Below are positions 45,469 through 54,282 of a stretch of 64,000 nt of DNA, in pieces. How positions within the stretch are numbered: position 1 is the stretch's first letter; each line of letters opens with the position of its first letter. Source of the stretch: Allostella vacuolata. Lineage in GTDB: Bacteria > Pseudomonadota > Alphaproteobacteria > ATCC43930 > Allostellaceae. The stretch is taken from NCBI GenBank assembly GCA_006739055.1, contig AP019702.1:2073001-2137000 (forward strand), written 5' to 3'. The notes under the pieces were generated by a model. That model saw only the letters and a list, made by a program, of their open reading frames with translations. It searched no databases and was not told the origin of the DNA. The translations under genes and the position numbers were made by a program.

Positions 45469-45576
45469 AGGCATTTGCGTGAACGTTTGGCGGGGGAATT
45501 TAATCCCGGCCGGGCGCTGGCATTTTTGCAACGGGATTCACGGGCTCGAGCGCGGTTGGGATGACGGCACCCCGCA

Positions 45577-47832
45577 TCAACGACCCTTTCGCGGCCGCGT
45601 CGGGGGGCGTCGGGGGGCGCGCGGACGGTCCCGGGCCGGAGTCACGCCCGGCGACCAGCGGTCCTCGGGGTCGAGCAGGGCCAGGACCAGGCCGCCGGTC
45701 ATCGGGTCGGCCTCGACGATGCGCACCCGGACCGGCTCGCCCAGCCGGTAGGTGCGTCCCCAGCGCCGGCCGACCAGGGCATGGCTGCGGGTGTCGTGGT
45801 CGTAGAAGTCGGTCGGCAGCGTGCTGATCGGCACCAGCCCGTCGGCGCCGGTCTCGGTCAGGCTGACGAACAGGCCGAAGCGGGTGACCCCGCCGATGCG
45901 GCCCGACACCTCGGTGCCGATCCGCTCCGACAGGTAGGCCGCGGTATAGCGGTCCATCGACTCGCGTTCGGCCACCGCCGCGCGCCGCTCGGTCGTTCCC
46001 AGATGCTCGCCCAGCTCGTCCAGGCCGCCCGTTTCCTGGCGGTTCCCGCCCAGCCCCAGGCGCAGGGCCTCGATCAGGGCGCGGTGCACGACGAGATCGG
46101 CATAGCGCCGGATCGGCGAAGTGAAATGGGCGTAACGGCGCAGCGCCAGGCCGAAATGGCCGATGTTCTCGGGCCGGTACTGGGCCTGGGCCTGGCTGCG
46201 CAGGATCAGGTCGTGGACCATCGGTGCGTGCGGGGTGCCCTCGACCTTGCCGATGATGTCGTTGAAGTGGCGCGGCTTCAGCACCTGGCCGCGCGCCAGC
46301 TTGAGGCCGAGGCTGTCCAGCACCGGGCGCAGGGCCTCGACCTTGGCGGGGTCGGGCGCGTCGTGGATGCGGTAGAGGCAGGGCATCTGCCGGTCGCTGG
46401 CCGACTCGGCCGCCGCGACGTTGGCGGCGATCATCAGCTCCTCGATCAGCCGGTGGCTGTCGTAGCGCCGGCGCGGCACCACCCGGTCGATGCGGCCGTC
46501 GGCGCCGAGCAGCACCTGGCGCTCCGGCAGGTCGAGGTCGAGCGTGCCACGCGCGGCGCGCGCCCGGCTCAACGCCGCGAAGACGCCGTAGAGCGGCCGG
46601 ATCACCGGCTCCAGCAGCGGCCCCGTCGTGTCGTCGGGGCTGCCGTCGATCGCCGTCTGGACCTGCTCGTAGGTCAGCCGGGCGGCGGAGCGCATCAGGC
46701 CGCGGACGAAGCGATGGCTCTTCAGCCGGCCGTCGGCGTCGATGCGCATATGCACGGCGACGCAGGCGCGCGGCTCGTTCGGGCGCAGCGAGCACAGGTC
46801 GTTCGACAGGGCCTCCGGCAGCATCGGCACGACCCGGTCGGGAAAATAGACCGAGTTGCCGCGCCGCCTGGCCTCGCGGTCGAGCCCGGAGCCGGGTCGG
46901 ACATAGTGGGCGACGTCGGCGATGGCGACGACCGCGTGCCAGCCGCCCTCTTCGCCGCGATCGGGCTCGGCCCAGACCGCGTCGTCGAAATCGCGCGCAT
47001 CCGCCCCGTCGATGGTCACCAGGGGCAGGTCGCGCAGATCCTCGCGCCCGTCGATCTCGACCGGCCGCGCCGCCTCCGCCTCCGTGATCGCCTCGGCCGG
47101 GAACTCGGTCGGGATGCCATGGGTGTGGATGGCGACCAGGCTGAAGGTGCGCGGGCTCGCCATGTCGCCCAGCCGCTCGACGATCGCCGCCTGGGGCAGC
47201 CCGAGCCGGCTCTTCGGCAGCACCTCGGCCACCACCAGCTCGCCCGGCTGGACGTCCTTGGCGTCGGCCAGCGCCACGCGGAACTCGGTCTTCTGGCGGC
47301 GGTCGGTCGGCACCACCCGGCCGGCGAAACCGCCGGTGCGGACGCGCTCGTCGGTCAGGAAGACGCCGACCACCCGGCCGGCGCTGCCGTCGATCACCCG
47401 GATCGGCTTGGCCGAATACTCGTCCGGGCCGGTCCGCGACAGGCGGGCGAGCAGCCGTGTGCCGGTGGTGATCAGCGGTCCGCCCTGCCGCTCGGGCGAG
47501 ACGAAGATGCGCACCCCTTCGCCGGCGGCGTGCGCGGCACCGACCGGCTTGGCCAGCAGTTCGCCGTCGGCGTCGGTGCCGGTCACCTCGATCGTGCAGA
47601 CCTCGGGCAGGGCGTCGCGCGGGGCCAGCCGCCGGCCCGGCCCGCGCTCGACCGAACCCGTCTCCTCCAGCTCGCGCAGCAGCGACTTCAGGGCGCCGCG
47701 ATGCTCGATGCCGAGGTCGAAGTGGCGCGCGATCTCCCGCTTCCCGACCGCGACCGGGCTCGTGCGGATGAACGCGATGATCGCGTCCCGGTCGGGGAAC
47801 TGGACGGGCGCGCGATCGCGGCGGCGGGCCAA
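45577..47832 (-). CDS. rnr: Ribonuclease R
   Basis: A 751-residue 3'-5' exoribonuclease that degrades structured RNA. Domains in order: N-terminal winged helix (about 15-60), cold-shock domains, the RNB catalytic domain with the metal-binding aspartates in TIDGADARDFDDAVW (about 274-288), and a C-terminal S1 domain (GTEVSGRIGGVTRFGLFVSL onward), ending in a basic Arg/Pro tail. The start is TTG 47832 with GAAGAGG 11 bases upstream. It begins 6 bases after the topA stop, so the two are probably co-transcribed. Confidence 0.92.
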   Translation of the reverse strand: MARRRDRAPVQFPDRDAIIAFIRTSPVAVGKREIARHFDLGIEHRGALKSLLRELEETGSVERGPGRRLAPRDALPEVCTIEVTGTDADGELLAKPVGAAHAAGEGVRIFVSPERQGGPLITTGTRLLARLSRTGPDEYSAKPIRVIDGSAGRVVGVFLTDERVRTGGFAGRVVPTDRRQKTEFRVALADAKDVQPGELVVAEVLPKSRLGLPQAAIVERLGDMASPRTFSLVAIHTHGIPTEFPAEAITEAEAARPVEIDGREDLRDLPLVTIDGADARDFDDAVWAEPDRGEEGGWHAVVAIADVAHYVRPGSGLDREARRRGNSVYFPDRVVPMLPEALSNDLCSLRPNEPRACVAVHMRIDADGRLKSHRFVRGLMRSAARLTYEQVQTAIDGSPDDTTGPLLEPVIRPLYGVFAALSRARAARGTLDLDLPERQVLLGADGRIDRVVPRRRYDSHRLIEELMIAANVAAAESASDRQMPCLYRIHDAPDPAKVEALRPVLDSLGLKLARGQVLKPRHFNDIIGKVEGTPHAPMVHDLILRSQAQAQYRPENIGHFGLALRRYAHFTSPIRRYADLVVHRALIEALRLGLGGNRQETGGLDELGEHLGTTERRAAVAERESMDRYTAAYLSERIGTEVSGRIGGVTRFGLFVSLTETGADGLVPISTLPTDFYDHDTRSHALVGRRWGRTYRLGEPVRVRIVEADPMTGGLVLALLDPEDRWSPGVTPARDRPRAPRRPPTRPRKGR

Positions 47833-47838
47833 GGGGGG

Positions 47839-50580
47839 CTAGACCTCTTCGGGCGGGGCAGGGGCCTTGGGCTTGGTCCTGCTCTTCGGTGCGGTTGCCT
47901 TCGCGGCGGCAGCCTTGGTCGGTGTGGACTTGGCCTTGCCCTTGGCCGGCGCCTTCGGCTTGGCCGCGGCCTTCTTCGCGGCGGCAGGCTTGGTCTCGGC
48001 GGCCTCGGCCTTCGCCGCGGCCGGCTTCTTGCGCGGGGCGGCGGCCGTGCGCCGGCCGGCGGGCTTGGCCGGCGCCTTGGCGGCACGTTCCGCCAGCAGC
48101 GGCAGGGCGACCGCCACCGTCACGGCCTCGGCCTCCATGCCCTTGGGCAGGGTGGCGCGGATCTCGCCGTGCTGGACATAGGGGCCGTACTTGCCGGCAT
48201 GGACGGTGATCGGCTTGCCGTCCGCCGGATGGTCGCCGACCGGCCGGCCGGGCTGCCGGCCGCGGCCGGGCGCGGAGGCCAGCAGGTCGACGGCGCGGTT
48301 GAGGCCGATCGTCAGCACGTCGTCGCCGGAGCCGATCGACTTGTAGGTCGGCCCGTGCTTCACGTACGCGCCGAATCGGCCGATGCCGGCCAGGATCGGG
48401 TCGCCGGTCTCCGGATGGTTGCCGACGGTGCGCGGCAGGGCCAGCAGGCGCAGCGCCATGTCGAGGGTGACGTCGGCCAGCGGCACGCCCTTGGGAATCG
48501 ACTGCCGCTTGGGCTTGGCATCGCCCTCGGCATCGCCCAGCTGGACATACTGCCCGTAGGGGCCCTTGCGCATCCACACCGGCAGGCCGGTCTCCGGATC
48601 CTCGCCCAGCTTGCGCGGCACGTTGGGGTCGCCCTCGGCGCTGCCGTTGCCCTCGCCGCTCTCGATCGCCAGCGGCCGGGTGTAGCGGCACTCCGGGTAG
48701 TTGGAGCAGCCGATGAAGGCGCCGAACTTGCCGAGCTTGAGGCCGAGCCGGCCGTCGCCGCAGGTCGGGCAGGCCCGCGGGTCGCGGCCGCCTTCGCCGG
48801 TCTCCGGGAAGAAGTGGCGGCCCAGATCCTCGTCCAGCGCGGACACCACGTCCTTGATGGACAGGTCCTTGGTCTGGGCGATCTGGGCGTTGAAGTCCTT
48901 CCAGAAGTCGCGCAGCAGCTGGCGCCAGTCGGTCCGGCCGTCCGAAACCGCATCGAGCCCGGTCTCCAGCTCGGCGGTGAAGTTGTACTGCACCAGCTTC
49001 TCGAAGAAGCCGGTGAGGAACGCCGTCACCAGCCGGCCGCGGTCCTCCGGGATGAAGCGCTTGCGGTCGAGCCGGACATAGCCGCGGTCCTGCAGCACCT
49101 CGATGATCGAGGCGTAGGTGGAGGGGCGGCCGATGCCGAGTTCCTCCAGCCGCTTCACCAGGCTGGCCTCGCTGTAGCGCGGCGGCGGCTGGGTGAAGTG
49201 CTGGTCCGAGGCGACGGCGAGCCGTTCCACGCCGGCCCCGTCGGTCAGCGGCGGCAGGCGGCGGTCGGCCTCGTCCTCTTCGGCGTCGTCGCGGCCCTCT
49301 CGATAGAGCTTGAGGAAGCCCTCGAACAGCAGGGTCGACCCGGTCGCCCGCATCGTCACCTGGCGGTCGCCGCTCAACAGGTCGGCGCCGACCTGCTCCA
49401 GCAGCGCGCTTTCCATCTGGCTGGCCACCGTCCGGCGCCAGATCAGCTCGTAGAGCCGGCGCTCCTCGTCCGACAGCTGCCGGGCCACTTCCTCCGGGGC
49501 GCGGAACATGTCGGTCGGGCGAATGCCCTCATGCGCCTCCTGGGCGTTCTTGGCCTGGGTGCGATAGACCCTGGGCGCGTCCGGCACGAACTTCTCGCCG
49601 TAGCGGCTGTGGATCAGGCGCCGGGCAGCGGCGATCGCCTCGCCGGAGATCTGCACGCCGTCGGTACGCATATAGGTGATGAGGCCGACCGTCTCGCCGC
49701 CGATGTCGACGCCCTCGTAGAGCCGCTGGGCGGTCCGCATGGTCCGCGATGCGGTCATGCCGAGCTGCCGGGAGGCCTCCTGCTGCAGGGTGGAGGTGGT
49801 GAAGGGCGGCGGCGGGTGGCGGCGCACCTGCTTGCGCTCGACCGGGCCGATATGGAAGCTGCGCGCCTCGACCGCGGCGACCGCGGCGGCGGCCGCCGCC
49901 GCCGTGGCGATGTCGAGCTTCTCCAGCTTGCGGCCGGCCAGATGGGTCAGGCGGGCGGTGAACTTGTTGCCTTCCTCGGTCTGGAAGGTCGCCTCGACCG
50001 TCCAGTACTCCTGCGGCTTGAAGGCCTCGATCTCGGCCTCGCGCTCGCAGACCAGGCGCAGCGCCACCGATTGCACGCGGCCGGCCGAGCGGCTGCCGGG
50101 CAGCTTGCGCCACAGGACCGGCGACAGGGTGAAGCCGACCAGGTAGTCGAGCGCGCGCCGGGCGAGATAGGCGTCCACCAACTCTCGGTTGAGGGCGCGG
50201 GGATGCTTGAACGCCTCGATGATGGCCGTCTTGGTGATCTCGTTGAAGACGACGCGCTGGACCTCTACCCCCTTCAGCGCGCGGCGCTGCTCCAGCACCT
50301 CGCGGACATGCCAGGAGATCGCCTCGCCCTCGCGGTCGGGGTCGGTGGCGAGATAGAGATGGGACGCACCCCTGGTCGCCTCGGCGATCGCCCGCAGGTG
50401 CTTCTCCGAACGGCCGTCGACCTCCCACAGCATGGAGAAGTCCTGCTCGGGGTCGACCGAGCCGTCCTTGGCGGGCAGGTCGCGGACATGGCCATAGCTG
50501 GCGAGCACCTGGAAATCCGGTCCAAGGTACTTGTTGATCGTCTTGGCCTTGGCCGGCGATTCGACGACGACGACATTCAT
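47839..50580 (-). CDS. topA: DNA topoisomerase I
   Basis: A 913-residue type IA topoisomerase relaxing negative supercoils. The Toprim domain starts VVVVESPAKAKTINKYLG with acidic metal residues in TDPDREGEAISWH. The catalytic Tyr303 is in GLITYMRTDGVQIS. Near residue 630 a four-Cys zinc-ribbon (CPTCGDG and CSNYPEC) is followed by several Zn-ribbon-like repeats that have lost cysteines. The last ~75 residues are an Ala/Lys/Pro-rich histone-H1-like tail. ATG 50580 is chosen; the frame upstream is not coding. It is followed by rnr and preceded by dprA. Confidence 0.93.
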   Translation of the reverse strand: MNVVVVESPAKAKTINKYLGPDFQVLASYGHVRDLPAKDGSVDPEQDFSMLWEVDGRSEKHLRAIAEATRGASHLYLATDPDREGEAISWHVREVLEQRRALKGVEVQRVVFNEITKTAIIEAFKHPRALNRELVDAYLARRALDYLVGFTLSPVLWRKLPGSRSAGRVQSVALRLVCEREAEIEAFKPQEYWTVEATFQTEEGNKFTARLTHLAGRKLEKLDIATAAAAAAAVAAVEARSFHIGPVERKQVRRHPPPPFTTSTLQQEASRQLGMTASRTMRTAQRLYEGVDIGGETVGLITYMRTDGVQISGEAIAAARRLIHSRYGEKFVPDAPRVYRTQAKNAQEAHEGIRPTDMFRAPEEVARQLSDEERRLYELIWRRTVASQMESALLEQVGADLLSGDRQVTMRATGSTLLFEGFLKLYREGRDDAEEDEADRRLPPLTDGAGVERLAVASDQHFTQPPPRYSEASLVKRLEELGIGRPSTYASIIEVLQDRGYVRLDRKRFIPEDRGRLVTAFLTGFFEKLVQYNFTAELETGLDAVSDGRTDWRQLLRDFWKDFNAQIAQTKDLSIKDVVSALDEDLGRHFFPETGEGGRDPRACPTCGDGRLGLKLGKFGAFIGCSNYPECRYTRPLAIESGEGNGSAEGDPNVPRKLGEDPETGLPVWMRKGPYGQYVQLGDAEGDAKPKRQSIPKGVPLADVTLDMALRLLALPRTVGNHPETGDPILAGIGRFGAYVKHGPTYKSIGSGDDVLTIGLNRAVDLLASAPGRGRQPGRPVGDHPADGKPITVHAGKYGPYVQHGEIRATLPKGMEAEAVTVAVALPLLAERAAKAPAKPAGRRTAAAPRKKPAAAKAEAAETKPAAAKKAAAKPKAPAKGKAKSTPTKAAAAKATAPKSRTKPKAPAPPEEV

Positions 50581-50654
50581 GAGGTGTTTGGCTGGCCTGT
50601 CCCGAGGGGAAACACATCCGGCCCGGCGGCGAAAACTCCGGGGTCCGGAGCGGG

Positions 50655-51746
50655 TCAGCGCAGCGACACCTTCTGTCCAGGATGTCGTTCGATCCGCCCC
50701 GCGAGTTCCAGCTCCAGGAGGACCGCCGCAACGGCCGCCTGGGACAATTGGCACTGGCGCACGAGTTCGTCAACCGACAGCGGTGTCGGGCCCAGCTGCT
50801 CCAGCACCCGGCCGGCCGGGTCGCCGGGGGCGTCCGGCGGTTCGGGAAGGGTGCCCGCCGCGGGTCCGCGGCGGCGCGGCGGCGCGGCCTGGGGCCGCAG
50901 GACCTCGATCACGTCGGCCGCGCTCTCGGTCAGCTGGGCACCGTTTCGGATCAGGCCGTTGGTGCCCTTGCAGCGGGGGTCGAGCGGCGAACCGGGCACC
51001 GCGAAGACCTCGCGGCCCTGCTCGGCGGCGAGCCGCGCGGTGATCAGCGAGCCCGACCGCTCCGCCGCCTCGATCACCACCACGCCCAGCGCCAGCCCGG
51101 CGACGATCCGGTTGCGGCGCGGAAAATTCTCCGCCCGGGGACCCGTGCCGGGCAGGGACTCGGCCAGCAGCAGGCCCTCGCCGCCGACCGCGGCGTGCAG
51201 TTCCCGATTCTCGTTCGGATACGCCACGTCGATGCCGGTCGCCAGCACGCCGGCCGTGCCGGTCGCGAGCGCGCCGCGATGGGCGGCGGCATCGATGCCG
51301 CGCGCCATGCCGGAGACGACGACGAAGCCGGCCGCCCCCAGTTCCGCCGCCACGGTCTCGGCGAAGCGCCGGCCGGCACCGGACGCATTGCGGGCGCCGA
51401 CGATGGCCACGGCCGGGCGGGCGAGAAGCTCGCGCCGGCCCAGGCCGGACAGAACGATCGGCGGGTCGGCGATCGCCGCCAGGGCCGGCGGGTAGTCCGG
51501 GTCGCCCCAGACCATGGCCCAGGCGCCCAATGCCTCCAGGCGCCGGGATTCCGCCGCGACCGTCGCGCCTTCGGCGATCGGCGGGGCCCGGGGATCGTCG
51601 GCCAGGGCCCGGATGGCGGCCTCGGCGGAGCCGTGCCGTTCCACCAGCGCGACCATCGACAAGGGTCCGATGCGCTCGGTGCGGATGAGCCGCCAGCGGG
51701 CGATCCGCTCGGACGGCGACAGGGGGGCGGCGGGCGATGCAACCAT
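50655..51746 (-). CDS. dprA: DNA processing protein DprA/Smf
   Basis: A 363-residue DprA that loads RecA onto incoming single-stranded DNA during transformation. An N-terminal SAM-like helical domain precedes a Rossmann core (GARNASGAGR, GMARGIDAAAHRGAL, FPRRNRIVAGLA), and a C-terminal winged helix (about 300-360) follows. Other competence genes are not visible here, so a role in natural transformation is only suggested. topA follows after 74 bases; plsY lies 71 bases upstream. Confidence 0.93.
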   Translation of the reverse strand: MVASPAAPLSPSERIARWRLIRTERIGPLSMVALVERHGSAEAAIRALADDPRAPPIAEGATVAAESRRLEALGAWAMVWGDPDYPPALAAIADPPIVLSGLGRRELLARPAVAIVGARNASGAGRRFAETVAAELGAAGFVVVSGMARGIDAAAHRGALATGTAGVLATGIDVAYPNENRELHAAVGGEGLLLAESLPGTGPRAENFPRRNRIVAGLALGVVVIEAAERSGSLITARLAAEQGREVFAVPGSPLDPRCKGTNGLIRNGAQLTESAADVIEVLRPQAAPPRRRGPAAGTLPEPPDAPGDPAGRVLEQLGPTPLSVDELVRQCQLSQAAVAAVLLELELAGRIERHPGQKVSLR

Positions 51747-51817
51747 GGAGGGCGACGCCTAGTCCGCGGGCGCGGCCCCTGTCAATGGCGGGCCGTGGGG
51801 GCGGCCCGCCACCAAGC

Positions 51818-52432
51818 CTACTGCGAGCGGCCGATCCGGGGCTCGGTGCCGGCCAGCAGGCGGCGGATGTTCTCGTGATGGCGGACGGCGATCAGCACCG
51901 CGATGACGGCCATCAGCAGCGTCCGCTCGGGATGCGGGGCATAGCCGGGAAAGTCCGCCAGGAGCCAGGACGCGACCGGCGCCAGGACGCAGGCGGTGAG
52001 TGCCGCCAGCGAGGATATGCGGAAGATGACGGCCATGGCGAGCCAGATTCCGGCAAGCGAAAGGGCGAGCGGCCAGGCCATGGCCAGGCAGACGCCGAGC
52101 GAGGTGGCCACGCCCTTGCCCCCGCGGAAGCCGAGCCACGGGGTGAACATATGCCCGACGACCGCGGCCCCGCCGGCCAGCGCCGCCGCCAGCGGGCCAT
52201 GGGGGGCGGCCAGGACGACCGCGAGCGCGCCCTTGCCGGCATCGAGCAGCAGGGTGGCGAACGCCAGGTCCTTGCGGCCGGTGCGCAGCACGTTGGTGGC
52301 GCCGATACTGCCGGAGCCGATGGCACGGACGTCGCCCAGGCCGGCTGCCCGGGTCAGCAGCAGGCCGAAGGGGATGCTGCCCAGGACCAGGCCTCCTGCT
52401 GCCGCCAGGATGGCCACCAACGTCGCCGACAT
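51818..52432 (-). CDS. plsY: Glycerol-3-phosphate acyltransferase PlsY
   Basis: A 204-residue inner-membrane enzyme that uses acyl-phosphate to acylate glycerol 3-phosphate, the first step in phospholipid synthesis. Five or more helices are visible, with the three conserved motifs: GSGSIGATNVLR (about 39-50), GFRGGKGVATSLG (about 101-113) and HHENIRRLLAGTE at the C-terminus. Its partner PlsX is not in the window. The GT41-like gene ends 3 bases upstream. Confidence 0.95.
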   Translation of the reverse strand: MSATLVAILAAAGGLVLGSIPFGLLLTRAAGLGDVRAIGSGSIGATNVLRTGRKDLAFATLLLDAGKGALAVVLAAPHGPLAAALAGGAAVVGHMFTPWLGFRGGKGVATSLGVCLAMAWPLALSLAGIWLAMAVIFRISSLAALTACVLAPVASWLLADFPGYAPHPERTLLMAVIAVLIAVRHHENIRRLLAGTEPRIGRSQ

Positions 52433-52435
52433 GAT

Positions 52436-54277
52436 CTATGCTCCTCGCTCGATACCCAGCAGCCGGTATATCCCGCGCTCGAATGCCTTCGACGATGCCG
52501 GCCCGCCGGCCAGCGGCGAGGCGCGCATGCGTTCCGGGATCGCCGTCCGCATGGCCTTCAGCGCCGCCGGATCGGCCGCCAGCCCGGCCGCCCGGGCAAC
52601 ATAGCCCGCGTCGTCCGCCGTCACCAGATCGGCCAGGCCGACCCAGGACAGGGCGGCGGCGGCGTGCCGGCCGGCATAGCGGTTGCCGGCGATGGTGACG
52701 ATCGGAACCCCCATCGCCAGCGCGTCCATGGTCGCGGCGATGTCCCCGGCGGGGAAGCTGTCGAGCGCCAGGTCGATGTCGCGCCACAGCCCGACCAGCG
52801 CCTCGACGCTCTGGTCCGCCGGCCAGTCGAACTCGACCCGGGGCGCCGGGACGCCCAGTTCCAGGAACTGGATCGCAACGCGTTCCTTGGCGCCGCCGGC
52901 GCGCCAGTCGGCGTGCCGCAGGCGCAGGATGGCGCCGGGCGTCCGCTGCAGGATGGCCGCCCAGGCCCCCACCGTCCTGCGGGTGATGCGCTGGGCCGGC
53001 CCGCACCAGCCGAACGCGAAGGGGCGCTGCCCTGCCGGCTGGGCCCGGCCGAGCCGGTCCGCCGTCGCCAGTGCCGGCCCGCCGCTGATGATGCTGCCGG
53101 GGAAGCCCACGACCCGGTGCCCCGGCGGCACCGTCATGTCCGGGGCCCAGTGGCCGCGGTCGGCGAGCAGGTGGGTCACCGCCGGATGCCCGGTCGGCCA
53201 GCCGCCTTCCAGCCACTCGGCATGCAGGCGGGCCGGCCGTTCGTCGAGCACGTCGAGCATGCCCCCCGGGACATGCTCGGCGAAGCTGACCAGCAGGTCG
53301 ACCTGCTCCTCGCGCATGTGCTGCGCGATCTGCGCGCCGGAGCGCCGGGTGCCGACGGTGACCCGGTCGGGAAGCGCCGCCAGGTCCGACTTCTCGAAGC
53401 GCCGGGTGGCGTCGATGGCATAGAGCAGCGCGGTCCAGCGATCCCGGTCGCGGTGCCGCAGCAGGTCGGTCAGCCAGTAGCCGGCGCCGCGCCGTGCCGG
53501 CGACCAGAGGAAGCCGACGCGCGGCCGCGCCGGCTGAGGCCGGGACGGCGGTCCCGGCGCCATCCGGGGTGCGACCGCAGCGCCGAAGGCACGGGTGGCC
53601 GCGGCCAGTTCGAGCGGGTCGGCCTCGGTCTGGGCCATCGCGTAGAGGCGCGCGGCATAGGCCGGGCCGTCCGCCACCGGGTCCGGCCGGCCGGCCGCGA
53701 AGCTGGCCGCCGCCCGCTCGGCGTCGGAGATGCCGAGGAGGGCGGTTCCCAGCGCGCACCGGGCCAGGCGGTCGCCGGGGGCAAGGTCGACCGCGCGCTC
53801 CTGGGCGGCGGCAGCATCGGTCGGCCGGTTGAGCCGGCTGCAGATGCGGCCGAGCAGCCCGAACATGGCGGCCGTGGGCGCCAAGGTCGCCATGGCCTGT
53901 TCCATGATCCCCCGTGCCGCCTCGGCGTCGCCGTCGGCCAGCAGCCGTTCCGCGCGTTCGGCCGCTGCCTGCGCGAGCCGGCGCTCCAGCGTCCAGGCGC
54001 GATCGAAGGCGTCCCGGCCGGGTCGGGCGGCGGTCAGCGACGGCAGGTCGGGCGGGGGGCGGCCTTCCAGCGGGACGAGGGCAGCCTCGTCCGCGGCAGG
54101 CCAGGACTGTCCGCCGGCATCGAGCAGGGCCAGCGCGAGGCGAAGCCGGGCCCAGCCCGGGTCGTCCCCGGCGCCGGCCGGGATCAGGGCGGCCGCGGCG
54201 GCGAGATCGCCCGCCAGCAGCAGGCGCTCGGCTTCGGTCGGAGCCGGCCCCGCGCCGCCGGCCCGGCCGTCGGTCAC
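52436..54277 (-). CDS. GT41 (O-GlcNAc-transferase/SPINDLY-like) protein
   Basis: A 613-residue protein. The N-terminal ~230 residues are Ala-rich and helical, with TPR-like repeats (for example ATLAPTAAMFGLLGRICSRLN). The C-terminal half is a GT41 catalytic region: RPRVGFLWSPARRGAGYWL begins the first Rossmann-like domain, and DIDLALDSFPAGDIAATMDALAMGVPIVT is the nucleotide-sugar-binding signature (about 530-560, quoted in part). It probably transfers a sugar to Ser/Thr of a protein, and the acceptor and sugar are unknown. It sits between pyrC and plsY, 3 bases from plsY, which is an unusual place for it. Confidence 0.8.
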   Translation of the reverse strand: MTDGRAGGAGPAPTEAERLLLAGDLAAAAALIPAGAGDDPGWARLRLALALLDAGGQSWPAADEAALVPLEGRPPPDLPSLTAARPGRDAFDRAWTLERRLAQAAAERAERLLADGDAEAARGIMEQAMATLAPTAAMFGLLGRICSRLNRPTDAAAAQERAVDLAPGDRLARCALGTALLGISDAERAAASFAAGRPDPVADGPAYAARLYAMAQTEADPLELAAATRAFGAAVAPRMAPGPPSRPQPARPRVGFLWSPARRGAGYWLTDLLRHRDRDRWTALLYAIDATRRFEKSDLAALPDRVTVGTRRSGAQIAQHMREEQVDLLVSFAEHVPGGMLDVLDERPARLHAEWLEGGWPTGHPAVTHLLADRGHWAPDMTVPPGHRVVGFPGSIISGGPALATADRLGRAQPAGQRPFAFGWCGPAQRITRRTVGAWAAILQRTPGAILRLRHADWRAGGAKERVAIQFLELGVPAPRVEFDWPADQSVEALVGLWRDIDLALDSFPAGDIAATMDALAMGVPIVTIAGNRYAGRHAAAALSWVGLADLVTADDAGYVARAAGLAADPAALKAMRTAIPERMRASPLAGGPASSKAFERGIYRLLGIERGA

Positions 54278-54282
54278 CCGCG

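Noticed and set aside
45781-51495. A plus-strand open frame of about 1900 codons across rnr, topA and dprA
   Set aside because: It is antisense to three well-identified genes, has low-complexity Gly/Arg/Ala/Asp/Leu composition and no recognisable domain.
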